Part shown: in pieces, positions 35,273-43,749 of the stretch
How the letters are laid out: every line of letters begins with the position of its first letter
How positions within the stretch are numbered: the stretch's first letter is position 1
Assembly: GCA_902599315.1 (NCBI GenBank)
Contig: CACKEY010000001.1
Coordinates: 423,328 to 487,327, forward strand
Direction: 5' to 3'
Source of the DNA: an uncultured SAR86 cluster bacterium
GTDB lineage: Bacteria > Pseudomonadota > Gammaproteobacteria > Magnimaribacterales > D2472
DNA length: 64,000 nucleotides
Made by a program: the position numbers and the translations under genes
The notes under the pieces: model-generated
The model's input: the letters and a program-made list of their open reading frames with translations, nothing else
Databases searched by the model: none
Told to the model about the DNA's origin: nothing

Positions 35273-36820
35273 GTGGATGTAATTGTCCCAATGGCGGGCC
35301 ATTCTCGTCGTTTTAAAGAAGCCGGATATAACTTACCCAAGTTCCTGTTAAATTGCGGTGAAAAGAAGATGATTGAGTATGTCTTAGACATGTTTGCCGA
35401 ATCAGACACTTTTCATTTTATTTTAAATAGTGATTTTCAGAAAGATTTAGATTTGCATAATTTTTTAGAAACATTATCACCAAATACTTTTATTTATTAT
35501 ATTGAGCCACATGAACTAGGCCCTACATTTACAATAATGCAAGCTGATTTAAAGATAAACCAAGACGCAGAAATTATAATTTCATATTGTGATTTTACTG
35601 TTTCTTGGGATTATGAGTTATTTAAACGCCAAATTCTTGGGTTCGATGCTGGAGCTCCATATTTCACTGGCTTCCAGGCTGCTTCTCTAGGGCATACAAA
35701 GTATGCATATATGATGCATGAAGATTTTAATATGGTCGAATTAAGGGAGAAAGAATCTTTTACAGATAACAGATTAAGTGAGCCTGCATCTACAGGCATA
35801 TATTATTTTAAGTCATTGTCTTATTTTCATGTCCTTGCGGACTCCTTATTCTCAGGCAAGAAAGAATTTCCCAATAATGAATCTTACACAAGTCTTTTGC
35901 TAAATGAAGCTGTTAAATTATCTGGAAGGGTACTTCTCTTTAAAGTAGATCAATTTATTTGTTTGGGCACTCCAGAAGACTATGATCAATTTAATTATTG
36001 GCATAGTTATTTTAAAAATAATAAAAAGCAGGAGAAAAATGATAAAGCTTTTTCAGAAATCTCAATGATTCCAATGGCTGGAGAGGGGAATCGTTTTAAA
36101 AATTATGGTTACAGGACCTCAAAACCATCAATTCAGATTGGCGAAGAATCTTTAATAAATAAATGCATCTCTTCATTACCTCCATCAAATAGTAATATAT
36201 ATCTTCTTAAGAAAAATGATTATCTCAATCATTCATTTATTAGGGATTTAAAAGCAATAACGCCATTGAAAAAAAGTGAATTCATCCCTGTAGAAGAAAC
36301 AACTTCTGGTCAAGCGGCAACATGCATGCTAGCAGAACAATTACTAGAAAAAGATAAGTCTTTGATGATTAGTAGCTGTGATTATGAGTTAGTTTACGAT
36401 CTAAAAAAATTAGAGAATTTAAAAAAGGTGCATAACCCAGATGTGATACTTTTTACATTTAAATTAAAATCTTTGCCTGTAGGTTCATATGAAAATTTTG
36501 CATATTGTGAAACTAAGCTTGATAGTGTTTTAGGTATTGTTGAAAAAAAATGTATTTCAGATACTCCTCAGTTAGATTCCATGGTAACGGGGACTTTTTG
36601 GTATAAAGATGCCAAGTTATTCACTGAATCAGCTCAGCAGTTAATAAAAGATGATATTCGGGTCAATAATGAGCATTATGTAGCCACCAGCATAAATTTT
36701 TTGATAGAAAAAGGTTATAAGGTAATGACTTTTGAGGTAGAGCAATGGATTTCATTTGGCGATCCCACAGAATTGAATTTGTATTATTTCTGGGAAGAAT
36801 TCTTTGCTGAATTTATTTAG
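35273..36820 (+). CDS. Tandem sugar-nucleotidyltransferase (two fused NTP-transferase domains)
   Basis: A 515-residue protein made of two similar halves. The first begins VIVPMAGHSRRFKEAGY with PKFLL, and the second, near residue 265, begins SMIPMAGEGNRFKNYGY with SKPSIQI. Each half keeps a catalytic-aspartate motif (SYCDF and SSCDY) and a C-terminal QxxxxGTPEDY or QWISFGDPTEL segment. This is an internal duplication of a nucleotide-sugar pyrophosphorylase. The start is a GTG 3 nt after the upstream stop. It could activate the product of the preceding polyol/pentose genes. Its 3' end overlaps the convergent GT2 by 8 nt. Confidence 0.8.
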   Translation: MDVIVPMAGHSRRFKEAGYNLPKFLLNCGEKKMIEYVLDMFAESDTFHFILNSDFQKDLDLHNFLETLSPNTFIYYIEPHELGPTFTIMQADLKINQDAEIIISYCDFTVSWDYELFKRQILGFDAGAPYFTGFQAASLGHTKYAYMMHEDFNMVELREKESFTDNRLSEPASTGIYYFKSLSYFHVLADSLFSGKKEFPNNESYTSLLLNEAVKLSGRVLLFKVDQFICLGTPEDYDQFNYWHSYFKNNKKQEKNDKAFSEISMIPMAGEGNRFKNYGYRTSKPSIQIGEESLINKCISSLPPSNSNIYLLKKNDYLNHSFIRDLKAITPLKKSEFIPVEETTSGQAATCMLAEQLLEKDKSLMISSCDYELVYDLKKLENLKKVHNPDVILFTFKLKSLPVGSYENFAYCETKLDSVLGIVEKKCISDTPQLDSMVTGTFWYKDAKLFTESAQQLIKDDIRVNNEHYVATSINFLIEKGYKVMTFEVEQWISFGDPTELNLYYFWEEFFAEFI

Positions 36821-37511
36821 AGATTCTTTTTTTTAATTGGAAGGAGAATTTTATAGTTCTTTGAATTAAAGCAAGTTTTGATTTTAAACCCGTGTTCCAC
36901 GATGAATTTCCATAAAATCTTTCAGGAAAAAAGACTGTCAATCTTTTTATGCTTAGATTATTTTTTTTAGCCATTACATAGGAATAAAGGTCTAAAGAAA
37001 AATCTTCAGGCGGATCACTCCAAGAAAGAAAAAATTTCTTTGAAAATATTGTTGGTTGAGCATTTATCTCCCAAAGCTTTGTTCTTAAAATAATACTTTC
37101 AAATATCCCCATTCCGATAGAAAAAATATTATCAGCTATTGGTCTTCCTACCCTAGATCCTTTCACAAAGATTTTGTCCGAGTCCATCAATTTAAAACCA
37201 TTTAGTACATCTGCAGGGTCAGTTTGAAGATCAGCATGCGTCCAACCAATATATTGTCCTTTAGCTTTTGAAAGCCCATATAGAATGCCCCCTCCATAGC
37301 CTTGATTTTTTTCAAGTCGATACGTTTTTAGGAGTTGATCTAAATCTTTTATTGTTTTTAATATTTTATCAGAGCCATCAGTTGAGCCATTATCAATTAA
37401 AATAACTTCAACACCATTGGCGCAAAGCTCTTTTTTGCAGATATCAATTAATTTCAAAAGGTTTCCACTCTCGTTATAACAGGGGATTACAATTGAAAAA
37501 TTATTAGTCAT
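36813..37511 (-). CDS. Glycosyltransferase family 2, polyprenyl-phosphate glycosyltransferase-like
   Basis: A 232-residue GT-A enzyme with IVIPCYNESGNL, LIDNGSTDGS, GYGGGILYGLSKAKG and a WTHADLQTDP catalytic motif. The pattern is that of dolichol/undecaprenyl-phosphate sugar transferases such as GtrB and DPM1. It lacks the C-terminal membrane helices of GtrB and ends in a basic tail. It is a lone minus-strand gene, convergent with the tandem nucleotidyltransferase and divergent from the membrane protein at 37545, and could load a lipid carrier for a GtrA/GT-C pair. Confidence 0.85.
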   Translation of the reverse strand: MTNNFSIVIPCYNESGNLLKLIDICKKELCANGVEVILIDNGSTDGSDKILKTIKDLDQLLKTYRLEKNQGYGGGILYGLSKAKGQYIGWTHADLQTDPADVLNGFKLMDSDKIFVKGSRVGRPIADNIFSIGMGIFESIILRTKLWEINAQPTIFSKKFFLSWSDPPEDFSLDLYSYVMAKKNNLSIKRLTVFFPERFYGNSSWNTGLKSKLALIQRTIKFSFQLKKRISK

Positions 37512-37530
37512 CTGCTTATGTTTGTTAAAC

Positions 37531-37543
37531 TATAATAATTATA
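37531..37543. promoter_or_regulatory. Candidate face-to-face -10 boxes of divergent promoters
   Basis: TATAAT and its inverted copy ATTATA flank a single A in the 33-nt gap between divergent genes. The plus-strand box ends 8 nt before the ATG at 37545, which would give an almost leaderless mRNA. The minus-strand box is 27 nt from the GT2 start. Chance in AT-rich DNA is possible. Confidence 0.35.
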
Positions 37544-37544
37544 A

Positions 37545-39218
37545 ATGCTTATTCTAGAAACTTTTTATTTAATCGCATCATCTCTTTTATTTTATCCTTT
37601 AGGTAAATTATTATTTAGAGATCTTGATTTTATTTTTCAGTTCTTTATTGGTTTATTGATTGCCGGATTGTTAATTTCATTCACCGCAAGGTTTCTTCCG
37701 GGCTACTCAAGAGAGATATTAGTCTTTTTATCATTTTCAAGTTTAATTCTTTTATATGGGATCTATAGACACAATTTTTCTTTTTCATTGCATGAATTAA
37801 AAAGCAATTTTCAGAATAAATTAAAGATTATTTTTATATTTATTTTACTTTTTATATTTTTTTTATTTCTTCTGAGAGATTTTTCTCCATTTTTTTTATT
37901 ATTTGAATCTCATGATGTCCATGTTTTTGGACCGACAATAGAGCTTTTTAATTCAAACTATATAGGGAATCTTAAAAATCCAATAATTTTCCCTTTAGAG
38001 TTATCTTCCTATCACATCTTCCCTGGAACATTTTTGGGCGTTGCTAATTTTTTAAATCCCTCAATAAATCTCGTTACACTTGTTAATGCGAAATATATTT
38101 TAGTTTCTTTCTTTTTTGCTTATGGGTTTTTTAAAGTTCTTAATTATCACCACTTCTCTTTTTTATCTTTTCTTATAGGGATCACACTTCTCTTATTTTT
38201 TAAGGAGACGGTTGGCTATAACCTTTCTATTTCCTCTTATCTTTATCAACTTATCTTAATTTTTATCTCAATCATATTTTTTGAATTTGAATCCAAGCCA
38301 AATACCTTGATGCCTGTAGAGGCTTTTATTGGACTTTTGATGATTATGATATGTGTGAAAATTCCAATTTTTTATGCAATTTTACCCTCTCTATTATATT
38401 TGTTTTATAAGAATCCAATCATTTTTTTCAGACCAAGATTATTATTTATAGGGATTTTATCTTTTTTGAGTCTTGTAGCTATTGTTGCAATACCCCAGTC
38501 TCCTCAGGTTGCAGAAATTACAAGATACTCATTAATGAATATTTTTAATTTTGATAGCGCTCGTTCACTTGCTGGACTTTGGTTTGTAGAAAATAGATTT
38601 TTAGATATGTTTAATTTTTTCAATTTTGAGATACTTAATTCGACTCAAGAAAAGTATTTTATTTTGTCAGTTAAAATGCTTTATATTCTAATTTTTTATT
38701 TTGGTTTAGCCTTTCTTGCATTGAAATCATTTAAGCCATCTATAGCAAAGAATGCTTTAACAATATATATAATTACCGCAATTTTAGGATGGCTTTTTGT
38801 AAGGAATAATGGAAATTTAGATCAGCAAAATCATTTATTTTTTAATATTTCGATACTTAGCCTGATGTTATTTTTTCGAGCAGCTGCCTTTGCAAAACAT
38901 TCCTTTCGTTTTAATGAAAACGGCTTGATATTTTTATTAATTCTTTTATTCGTAACTAGTGATTTTCAAAATTTTACCAATCCTAAGTTATCCGGAGACT
39001 CAATTAGCTATAGGAAAAATAATTCAATTGCTTTAAGTGAGTTTTTAGCTGTAATACCTATAAGTGATCAAGATAGATTAATTCTTGATCCAGAATCACC
39101 ATTCTGGAGACAAGCGCTTATTTCTCAGATGAGTGGAAAAAGAATTTATTATGAAGACTTGGTAAATAGCAATATTGAATTTGATAGCTATCATTTAGCA
39201 CAATATGCAATTAAGTAA
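37545..39218 (+). CDS. Large polytopic membrane protein of unknown function
   Basis: A 557-residue protein with roughly twelve hydrophobic helices up to about residue 490 and a short soluble C-terminal part. An early loop contains HDVHVFGPTIEL and YHIFPGTFLG, polar segments of the kind seen between helices one and three of GT-C glycosyltransferases. I do not recognise the family. It lies next to a lipid-carrier-type GT2 on the opposite strand, so a membrane glycosyltransferase or polymerase role is a reasonable guess. Confidence 0.6.
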   Translation: MLILETFYLIASSLLFYPLGKLLFRDLDFIFQFFIGLLIAGLLISFTARFLPGYSREILVFLSFSSLILLYGIYRHNFSFSLHELKSNFQNKLKIIFIFILLFIFFLFLLRDFSPFFLLFESHDVHVFGPTIELFNSNYIGNLKNPIIFPLELSSYHIFPGTFLGVANFLNPSINLVTLVNAKYILVSFFFAYGFFKVLNYHHFSFLSFLIGITLLLFFKETVGYNLSISSYLYQLILIFISIIFFEFESKPNTLMPVEAFIGLLMIMICVKIPIFYAILPSLLYLFYKNPIIFFRPRLLFIGILSFLSLVAIVAIPQSPQVAEITRYSLMNIFNFDSARSLAGLWFVENRFLDMFNFFNFEILNSTQEKYFILSVKMLYILIFYFGLAFLALKSFKPSIAKNALTIYIITAILGWLFVRNNGNLDQQNHLFFNISILSLMLFFRAAAFAKHSFRFNENGLIFLLILLFVTSDFQNFTNPKLSGDSISYRKNNSIALSEFLAVIPISDQDRLILDPESPFWRQALISQMSGKRIYYEDLVNSNIEFDSYHLAQYAIK

Positions 39219-39321
39219 ACCTTAGGAGTTTCTTTTAAATTATTAATCATTTACATACATGACATTAAATTAATTGCTAAAATACACCAATTTCAAAATT
39301 GCAAAAGAGTAAAATTTTATA

Positions 39322-40665
39322 ATGGCCATTCAAAACAATTCTAGTGAAAAGGGAAAGAATGTTTTGGTTATCGGTCTTGGATATGTAGGCTTAACCTTTG
39401 CTATTCATTGTTGTGACAAGGAATATAATGTCTATGGTATCGAAATTAATGAAACTATTTTAAGCTCTCTAAATACAAATAAGGCCCATTTTCTTGAACC
39501 GGGTATAGACGATCTAATCAGTAAGTATAAAGATAAAAGCTTTTTTTGCTTAAGCTCAGTCCCTGAAAATATTGAATTTGATTACATAATTATTTCAGTC
39601 GGAACACCATATGATAAGAAAAATTCTTATGTTGATTTGAAATCAATGGAAGCTGCTCTTTCATCTACATCAAATGTTATTTCTGATAGAACGTTGGTAG
39701 TTTTAAGATCGACAGTTTCAGTTTCAACCTCACGAAATTTTGTGTATGAAAAGTTAAAAACTTTTGGCGTGACCCAGCCTAAACTTGCTTTCTGTCCTGA
39801 GAGAACAGTTGAGGGTAAAGCGTTAATTGAGTTAAATACACTGCCGCAAATTATTGGTGCATTAGATGATTCTTCGATGGAGATGGCTGAAAAATTTTTC
39901 TTAAACCTCTCTGATTCGATCATTAAAGTGGCTTCACTAGAGGCAGCTGAGCTGGTTAAGCTTCTAAACAATACCTATAGAGATTCGGTTTTTGCAATTG
40001 CAAATAGTTTTAATAATATTGCTCAAGCATTTGGTATTGATGGAAATGAATTGATTCAAAAATCAAATTTGGATTATCCAAGAAGCAGTATTCCATCTCC
40101 AGGTTTTGTTGCAGGGCCATGCTTGGAAAAAGATGCATATATTTTGATTGATAATTTAAAAGATCTTGACTCAAAAAATCTTATCTCTTCAATGAGAAAA
40201 ATGAATGAAAACCTCGAGCTGAGAATTGCTAAGACTATATGCTCTTTATATAAAAAGAGAAATTGCAATAAGCCAATACTTCTATCTGGAATGGCATTTA
40301 AAGGAGTTCCTGCTACAAATGATTTAAGAGGCTCTTCTTCAAATAACATTTTGGAATATTTAATTGCTCAAGGTTTAGAAGGGCACCTACATGATTTTGA
40401 AAATCCAGCAAGTATCCTGAAAGAATTTTATAATACTCACTCAATAGATTCTGATGATTTTCAATCAGACAAGCTCCTTGATTACGAATTTATTTTATTG
40501 CTTAACAATCATCCCAAATACAAAGAGAAAGATTCCTATGAAATTATATTAAATCTCAAGAAATCTAATCCTAACATCTTTATTTTTGATGCTTGGGACA
40601 GCATCGGAGGTATTTCAGCAGAACTCAATGGTAGTTATAAAAATCTAGGAAATATATTCTTATGA
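39322..40665 (+). CDS. UDP-N-acetylmannosamine dehydrogenase-like nucleotide-sugar dehydrogenase
   Basis: A 447-residue UDP-sugar 6-dehydrogenase. It has LVIGLGYVGLTFAIHC, AFCPERTVEGKALIEL with LPQIIGA (the form typical of WecC), the catalytic cysteine near residue 267 in GPCLEKD and a C-terminal LSGMAFKGVPATNDLRGS. It would oxidise a UDP-N-acetylhexosamine to its uronic acid. The 103-nt gap before it holds a TAAAAT 6 nt from the ATG and nothing else I can support. It overlaps the next gene by 4 nt and starts the four-gene unit to 43749. Confidence 0.87.
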   Translation: MAIQNNSSEKGKNVLVIGLGYVGLTFAIHCCDKEYNVYGIEINETILSSLNTNKAHFLEPGIDDLISKYKDKSFFCLSSVPENIEFDYIIISVGTPYDKKNSYVDLKSMEAALSSTSNVISDRTLVVLRSTVSVSTSRNFVYEKLKTFGVTQPKLAFCPERTVEGKALIELNTLPQIIGALDDSSMEMAEKFFLNLSDSIIKVASLEAAELVKLLNNTYRDSVFAIANSFNNIAQAFGIDGNELIQKSNLDYPRSSIPSPGFVAGPCLEKDAYILIDNLKDLDSKNLISSMRKMNENLELRIAKTICSLYKKRNCNKPILLSGMAFKGVPATNDLRGSSSNNILEYLIAQGLEGHLHDFENPASILKEFYNTHSIDSDDFQSDKLLDYEFILLLNNHPKYKEKDSYEIILNLKKSNPNIFIFDAWDSIGGISAELNGSYKNLGNIFL

Positions 40666-41666
40666 CCGGATCAATAAAAAATAAGAAGATCATCCTCTCT
40701 GGAGGCGCTGGCTTTATTGGACATCACTTACTTAACAGATTGGCCACAAATAATACCGTTTTTATGATTGACAATCTTAAACGTGGGTTATTAAGGCGTT
40801 TTAATGAAAATGAAAATATCAATTTCCATCAAATCGATATTACTGATCTAGATCAAATGGTTTCACTTAAACAAGAGGCAGATATCTTTATTCATTTGGC
40901 AGCAATCAATGGAACAGAAAATTTTTATCAAAGACCTATAGAAGTCATGGATGTAGGGGTTCTAGGAGTTATAAATGTTTTTAAATATTGTGCTGAAATG
41001 TCAATCCCTAAGGTTGTAGTTGCTTCATCAGCTGAAGTTTATCAAAAGCCCAAGACCATTCCGACGCCTGAAGACATAGAATTAGTAGTTCCTTCCCATT
41101 TAAATCCTAGATATTCCTATGGACTTAGTAAAATATTTACAGAGTTTTATAGTTTGCATTATGGACTTCAAAAAGACTTATCTGTTTCTATTTTTCGTCC
41201 ACACAATGTATATGGAGAGGATATGGGATATAAGCATGTTATTCCGGAATTTATGCTACCTTTTTTAAAAGCTAAATCAGAAAATAAAAAAACAGTACTA
41301 ATAAAAACAAAAGGACCAATTAACTCATCAAGAGCATTTTGCTACATATCAGACATAGTTGATGGAATAGAGGCAATTTCTGATCAAAGTAGTTCCGGTG
41401 TTTATAATATTGGTAACCCAACCTCAATTAATATAAAAGATATTTTATTAATGCTTTCTGACATATCTGGCTTAGAGTTACAGATTGATGATTCTAAAAA
41501 TGAGCATCTGGGTTCTGTGACTGAGAGAGTGCCTGATATTGCAAAGATAGCGAGCTTAGGGTACTCACCAAAGATTAATTTTTTAGAGGGACTTACTAAA
41601 ACATATAACTGGTATCAAAAAAATTATCATTTATATGAAGAAGAAAAAATAAATACTTACCTTTGA
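40662..41666 (+). CDS. NAD-dependent sugar epimerase/dehydratase (extended SDR)
   Basis: A 334-residue extended SDR with the dinucleotide motif GGAGFIGHHLLNRL, FIHLAAINGT, the active-site serine in VASSAEVY and the YSYGLSK motif. RPHNVYGEDMG and a final ERVPDIAKIASLGY region resemble UDP-sugar epimerases and UDP-glucuronate decarboxylases. The substrate is unclear; its position after a dehydrogenase suggests a UDP-uronic acid or a keto-sugar nucleotide. It is coupled by ATGA to the preceding gene. Confidence 0.82.
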   Translation: MTGSIKNKKIILSGGAGFIGHHLLNRLATNNTVFMIDNLKRGLLRRFNENENINFHQIDITDLDQMVSLKQEADIFIHLAAINGTENFYQRPIEVMDVGVLGVINVFKYCAEMSIPKVVVASSAEVYQKPKTIPTPEDIELVVPSHLNPRYSYGLSKIFTEFYSLHYGLQKDLSVSIFRPHNVYGEDMGYKHVIPEFMLPFLKAKSENKKTVLIKTKGPINSSRAFCYISDIVDGIEAISDQSSSGVYNIGNPTSINIKDILLMLSDISGLELQIDDSKNEHLGSVTERVPDIAKIASLGYSPKINFLEGLTKTYNWYQKNYHLYEEEKINTYL

Positions 41667-42562
41667 AGATTTTAATTACGGGTGGCAGTGGTTTTGTTGG
41701 AAGATACATTGCAAGTGAGCTTGCAAAAAATTCTATGGTCCTTACACCAACACACTCAGAAATGGATTGCTCTAATTCGGCATCAGTGAAAAGTTTTATT
41801 AAAAACACAAGTCCTGATCTTATTATTCATACTGCTGCGTTTATTTTGCCAACTGATGAAATGAAAGGTAATCATGAAAACATTCTTCAGAGGAATCAAG
41901 TAATTAATAAAAATATTTTGCATCAGGCTGCTTTGCATGATGTAAAAAATATATTTTGTTTTGGTTCTCACACTATGTACTCTCCTGGAATTAAAAAAAA
42001 TGAATCGAATCTTTTGATAGCTGAAACACCAAATTTTATAAGGGGATATGCAGACTCAAAAAGGCTTTTGCTTCAAGAATGTAAAGAGCATTCTTTATTA
42101 GGATTTAATTATAAGATGTTAGTTTTGCCTAGCATCTATGGACCATTTAATTTAGATTCATATCCAAAACAAATGTTAAATTCCATTATTCTCAGGGCAA
42201 TAAGATTAAAAAAGGAAAAACAAAATATATTAGATGTCCGGGGTAATTTAACCGCCCAAAGGGAGTATATTTTTTTACCTGATGTATGTGATTGGATTTC
42301 TAAAAAAATAAAATTCATAGATGAACTTCCTACAGTGCTGAATCTTGGAACGAATAGTATTTTGCCAATCTTGGAATATTACAAAATCTGTAGCAAATTA
42401 ACTAATTTAGAGCTAAATGTTGAAAAAGAAATGATGTACAAAAATGATGATAAATCTTCAGAAGATCCATTGAATACAACCCAAGCATTAAATTTTGGAT
42501 GGGGTGTAACTACCCCTATAGAAGAAGGTATAATGCAGACCATAAAGCATATAGAAGGATAA
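41663..42562 (+). CDS. NAD-dependent epimerase/reductase, GDP-fucose-synthase/RmlD-like SDR
   Basis: A 299-residue SDR beginning ILITGGSGFVGRYIASEL, with IHTAAFI, the serine in FGSHTMY, a YADSK motif (Tyr and Lys preserved) and VLPSIYGPFN. The overall plan resembles GDP-L-fucose synthase and colitose synthase (ColC). The start is TTG in a TTGA overlap with the previous stop, with no closer ATG. The next gene is a ColD-like dehydratase, so a reductase or epimerase role in a deoxysugar route fits. Confidence 0.78.
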   Translation: MKILITGGSGFVGRYIASELAKNSMVLTPTHSEMDCSNSASVKSFIKNTSPDLIIHTAAFILPTDEMKGNHENILQRNQVINKNILHQAALHDVKNIFCFGSHTMYSPGIKKNESNLLIAETPNFIRGYADSKRLLLQECKEHSLLGFNYKMLVLPSIYGPFNLDSYPKQMLNSIILRAIRLKKEKQNILDVRGNLTAQREYIFLPDVCDWISKKIKFIDELPTVLNLGTNSILPILEYYKICSKLTNLELNVEKEMMYKNDDKSSEDPLNTTQALNFGWGVTTPIEEGIMQTIKHIEG

Positions 42563-42564
42563 TA

Positions 42565-43749
42565 ATGGAATACAAATTGGCAGCTTCATCATGGGGTAAA
42601 GAAGAGGTGCAGGCCATGCATCGAATAATTGATACTGGAATGCATTCTATGGGTTCCACGGTAAAAGAATTTGAAGAAAAATTTGCTTCCTATGTTGGAA
42701 CAAAACATGCGGTCATGGTAAATTCTGGTTCATCAGCAAATCTCATTGGCTTCCATGCCTTGAGATTACTTAAATTTAAGAATGTTGCCCATAAAATTAA
42801 AGTAGCTGTTCCAGCAGTCAGTTGGAGCACTACGTATTTTCCTCTTCAGCAACTTGGCTTTCAATTAGTTTTTGTAGATGTCGATTTAGAAAATTTCAAT
42901 ATGGATTTAGACATGTTAGACAAAGTTGCTAGGGAAAACGATTTAGATTTTGTTTGTGGAGTTAATTTATTAGGAAATCCAATGGATTTCGATAGACTTA
43001 CATCCATTTGTAATGAGAATAATATAATTTTTGTTGAAGATAATTGTGAATCTCTTGGAGCTGAATATAATGGAAAAAAAACTGGTGGTTTTGGTTTATT
43101 CGGTTCATTTAGTTTTTTCTTTTCTCATCACCTAGTTACTATGGAAGGAGGAATGGTTTGTACTAATGATGCTGACCTTGCAAACTATGCTCGATCTTTA
43201 AGAGCTCATGGGTGGCTACGAGAGGTAGATGAGGACTCTGATTTACATGGTTTACTCGAAGGAGTTTCAGAATTTGAGAAAAAATTTAGATTTGTTGTTC
43301 CAGGCTATAACTTAAGACCAATTGAAATGGAGGCCGCCATTGGTTTAGAGCAATTAAAAAAAGCCAACTCTTTTTTTGAAACCAGAAGGTCTAACTTTAG
43401 TAAAATAAAAAAAATTCTTTCTCAATATAATGACTTTCATATTCAAGAGGCATATGAAATGGCTACATGGTTTGGATTTGGCATTCTTTTAAAAAATAAA
43501 CTTGAGGGAAGGAGAAGCGACTTAGTCAAATGTTTTGAAAAATACAATATCGAAGCTCGGCCATTGCTTGCCGGAAATTTCTTAAAAAATCCAGTTATTG
43601 AACATCTTGATTATATCGTTCCTTATGCATGTAAAAATTCAGATTACATTGACGAAAATGGGATAATGTTAGGAAACTACAATAGAGATATGACCAATGA
43701 ACTCCAGCTTCTCGAAGATTGTTTAAGAGAATTTTTTCAAACTTTATGA
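42565..43749 (+). CDS. DegT/DnrJ/EryC1-family sugar 3-dehydratase, ColD/RfbH-like
   Basis: A 394-residue PLP/PMP-fold protein. It has VNSGSSANLIG and VEDNCESLGAEYNGKKTGG, and the cofactor-lysine position is replaced by histidine in FSHHLVTMEGG. That exchange, with WFGFGILLK and IEARPLLAGNFLKNP at the C-terminus, marks C-3 dehydratases (RfbH and ColD) instead of aminotransferases. The iron-sulfur cysteines of RfbH are absent between residues 215 and 250, which makes it ColD-like. I start at the ATG 2 nt after the upstream stop. A 3-deoxy or 3,6-dideoxy sugar is the likely product. It is convergent with the next gene, overlapping by 13 nt. Confidence 0.82.
   Translation: MEYKLAASSWGKEEVQAMHRIIDTGMHSMGSTVKEFEEKFASYVGTKHAVMVNSGSSANLIGFHALRLLKFKNVAHKIKVAVPAVSWSTTYFPLQQLGFQLVFVDVDLENFNMDLDMLDKVARENDLDFVCGVNLLGNPMDFDRLTSICNENNIIFVEDNCESLGAEYNGKKTGGFGLFGSFSFFFSHHLVTMEGGMVCTNDADLANYARSLRAHGWLREVDEDSDLHGLLEGVSEFEKKFRFVVPGYNLRPIEMEAAIGLEQLKKANSFFETRRSNFSKIKKILSQYNDFHIQEAYEMATWFGFGILLKNKLEGRRSDLVKCFEKYNIEARPLLAGNFLKNPVIEHLDYIVPYACKNSDYIDENGIMLGNYNRDMTNELQLLEDCLREFFQTL

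Noticed and set aside
42499-42564. N-terminal extension of the ColD-like protein
   Set aside because: The extra 22 codons overlap the upstream SDR in another frame, are rich in Arg and Tyr unlike the family, and an ATG at 42565 matches the family start.
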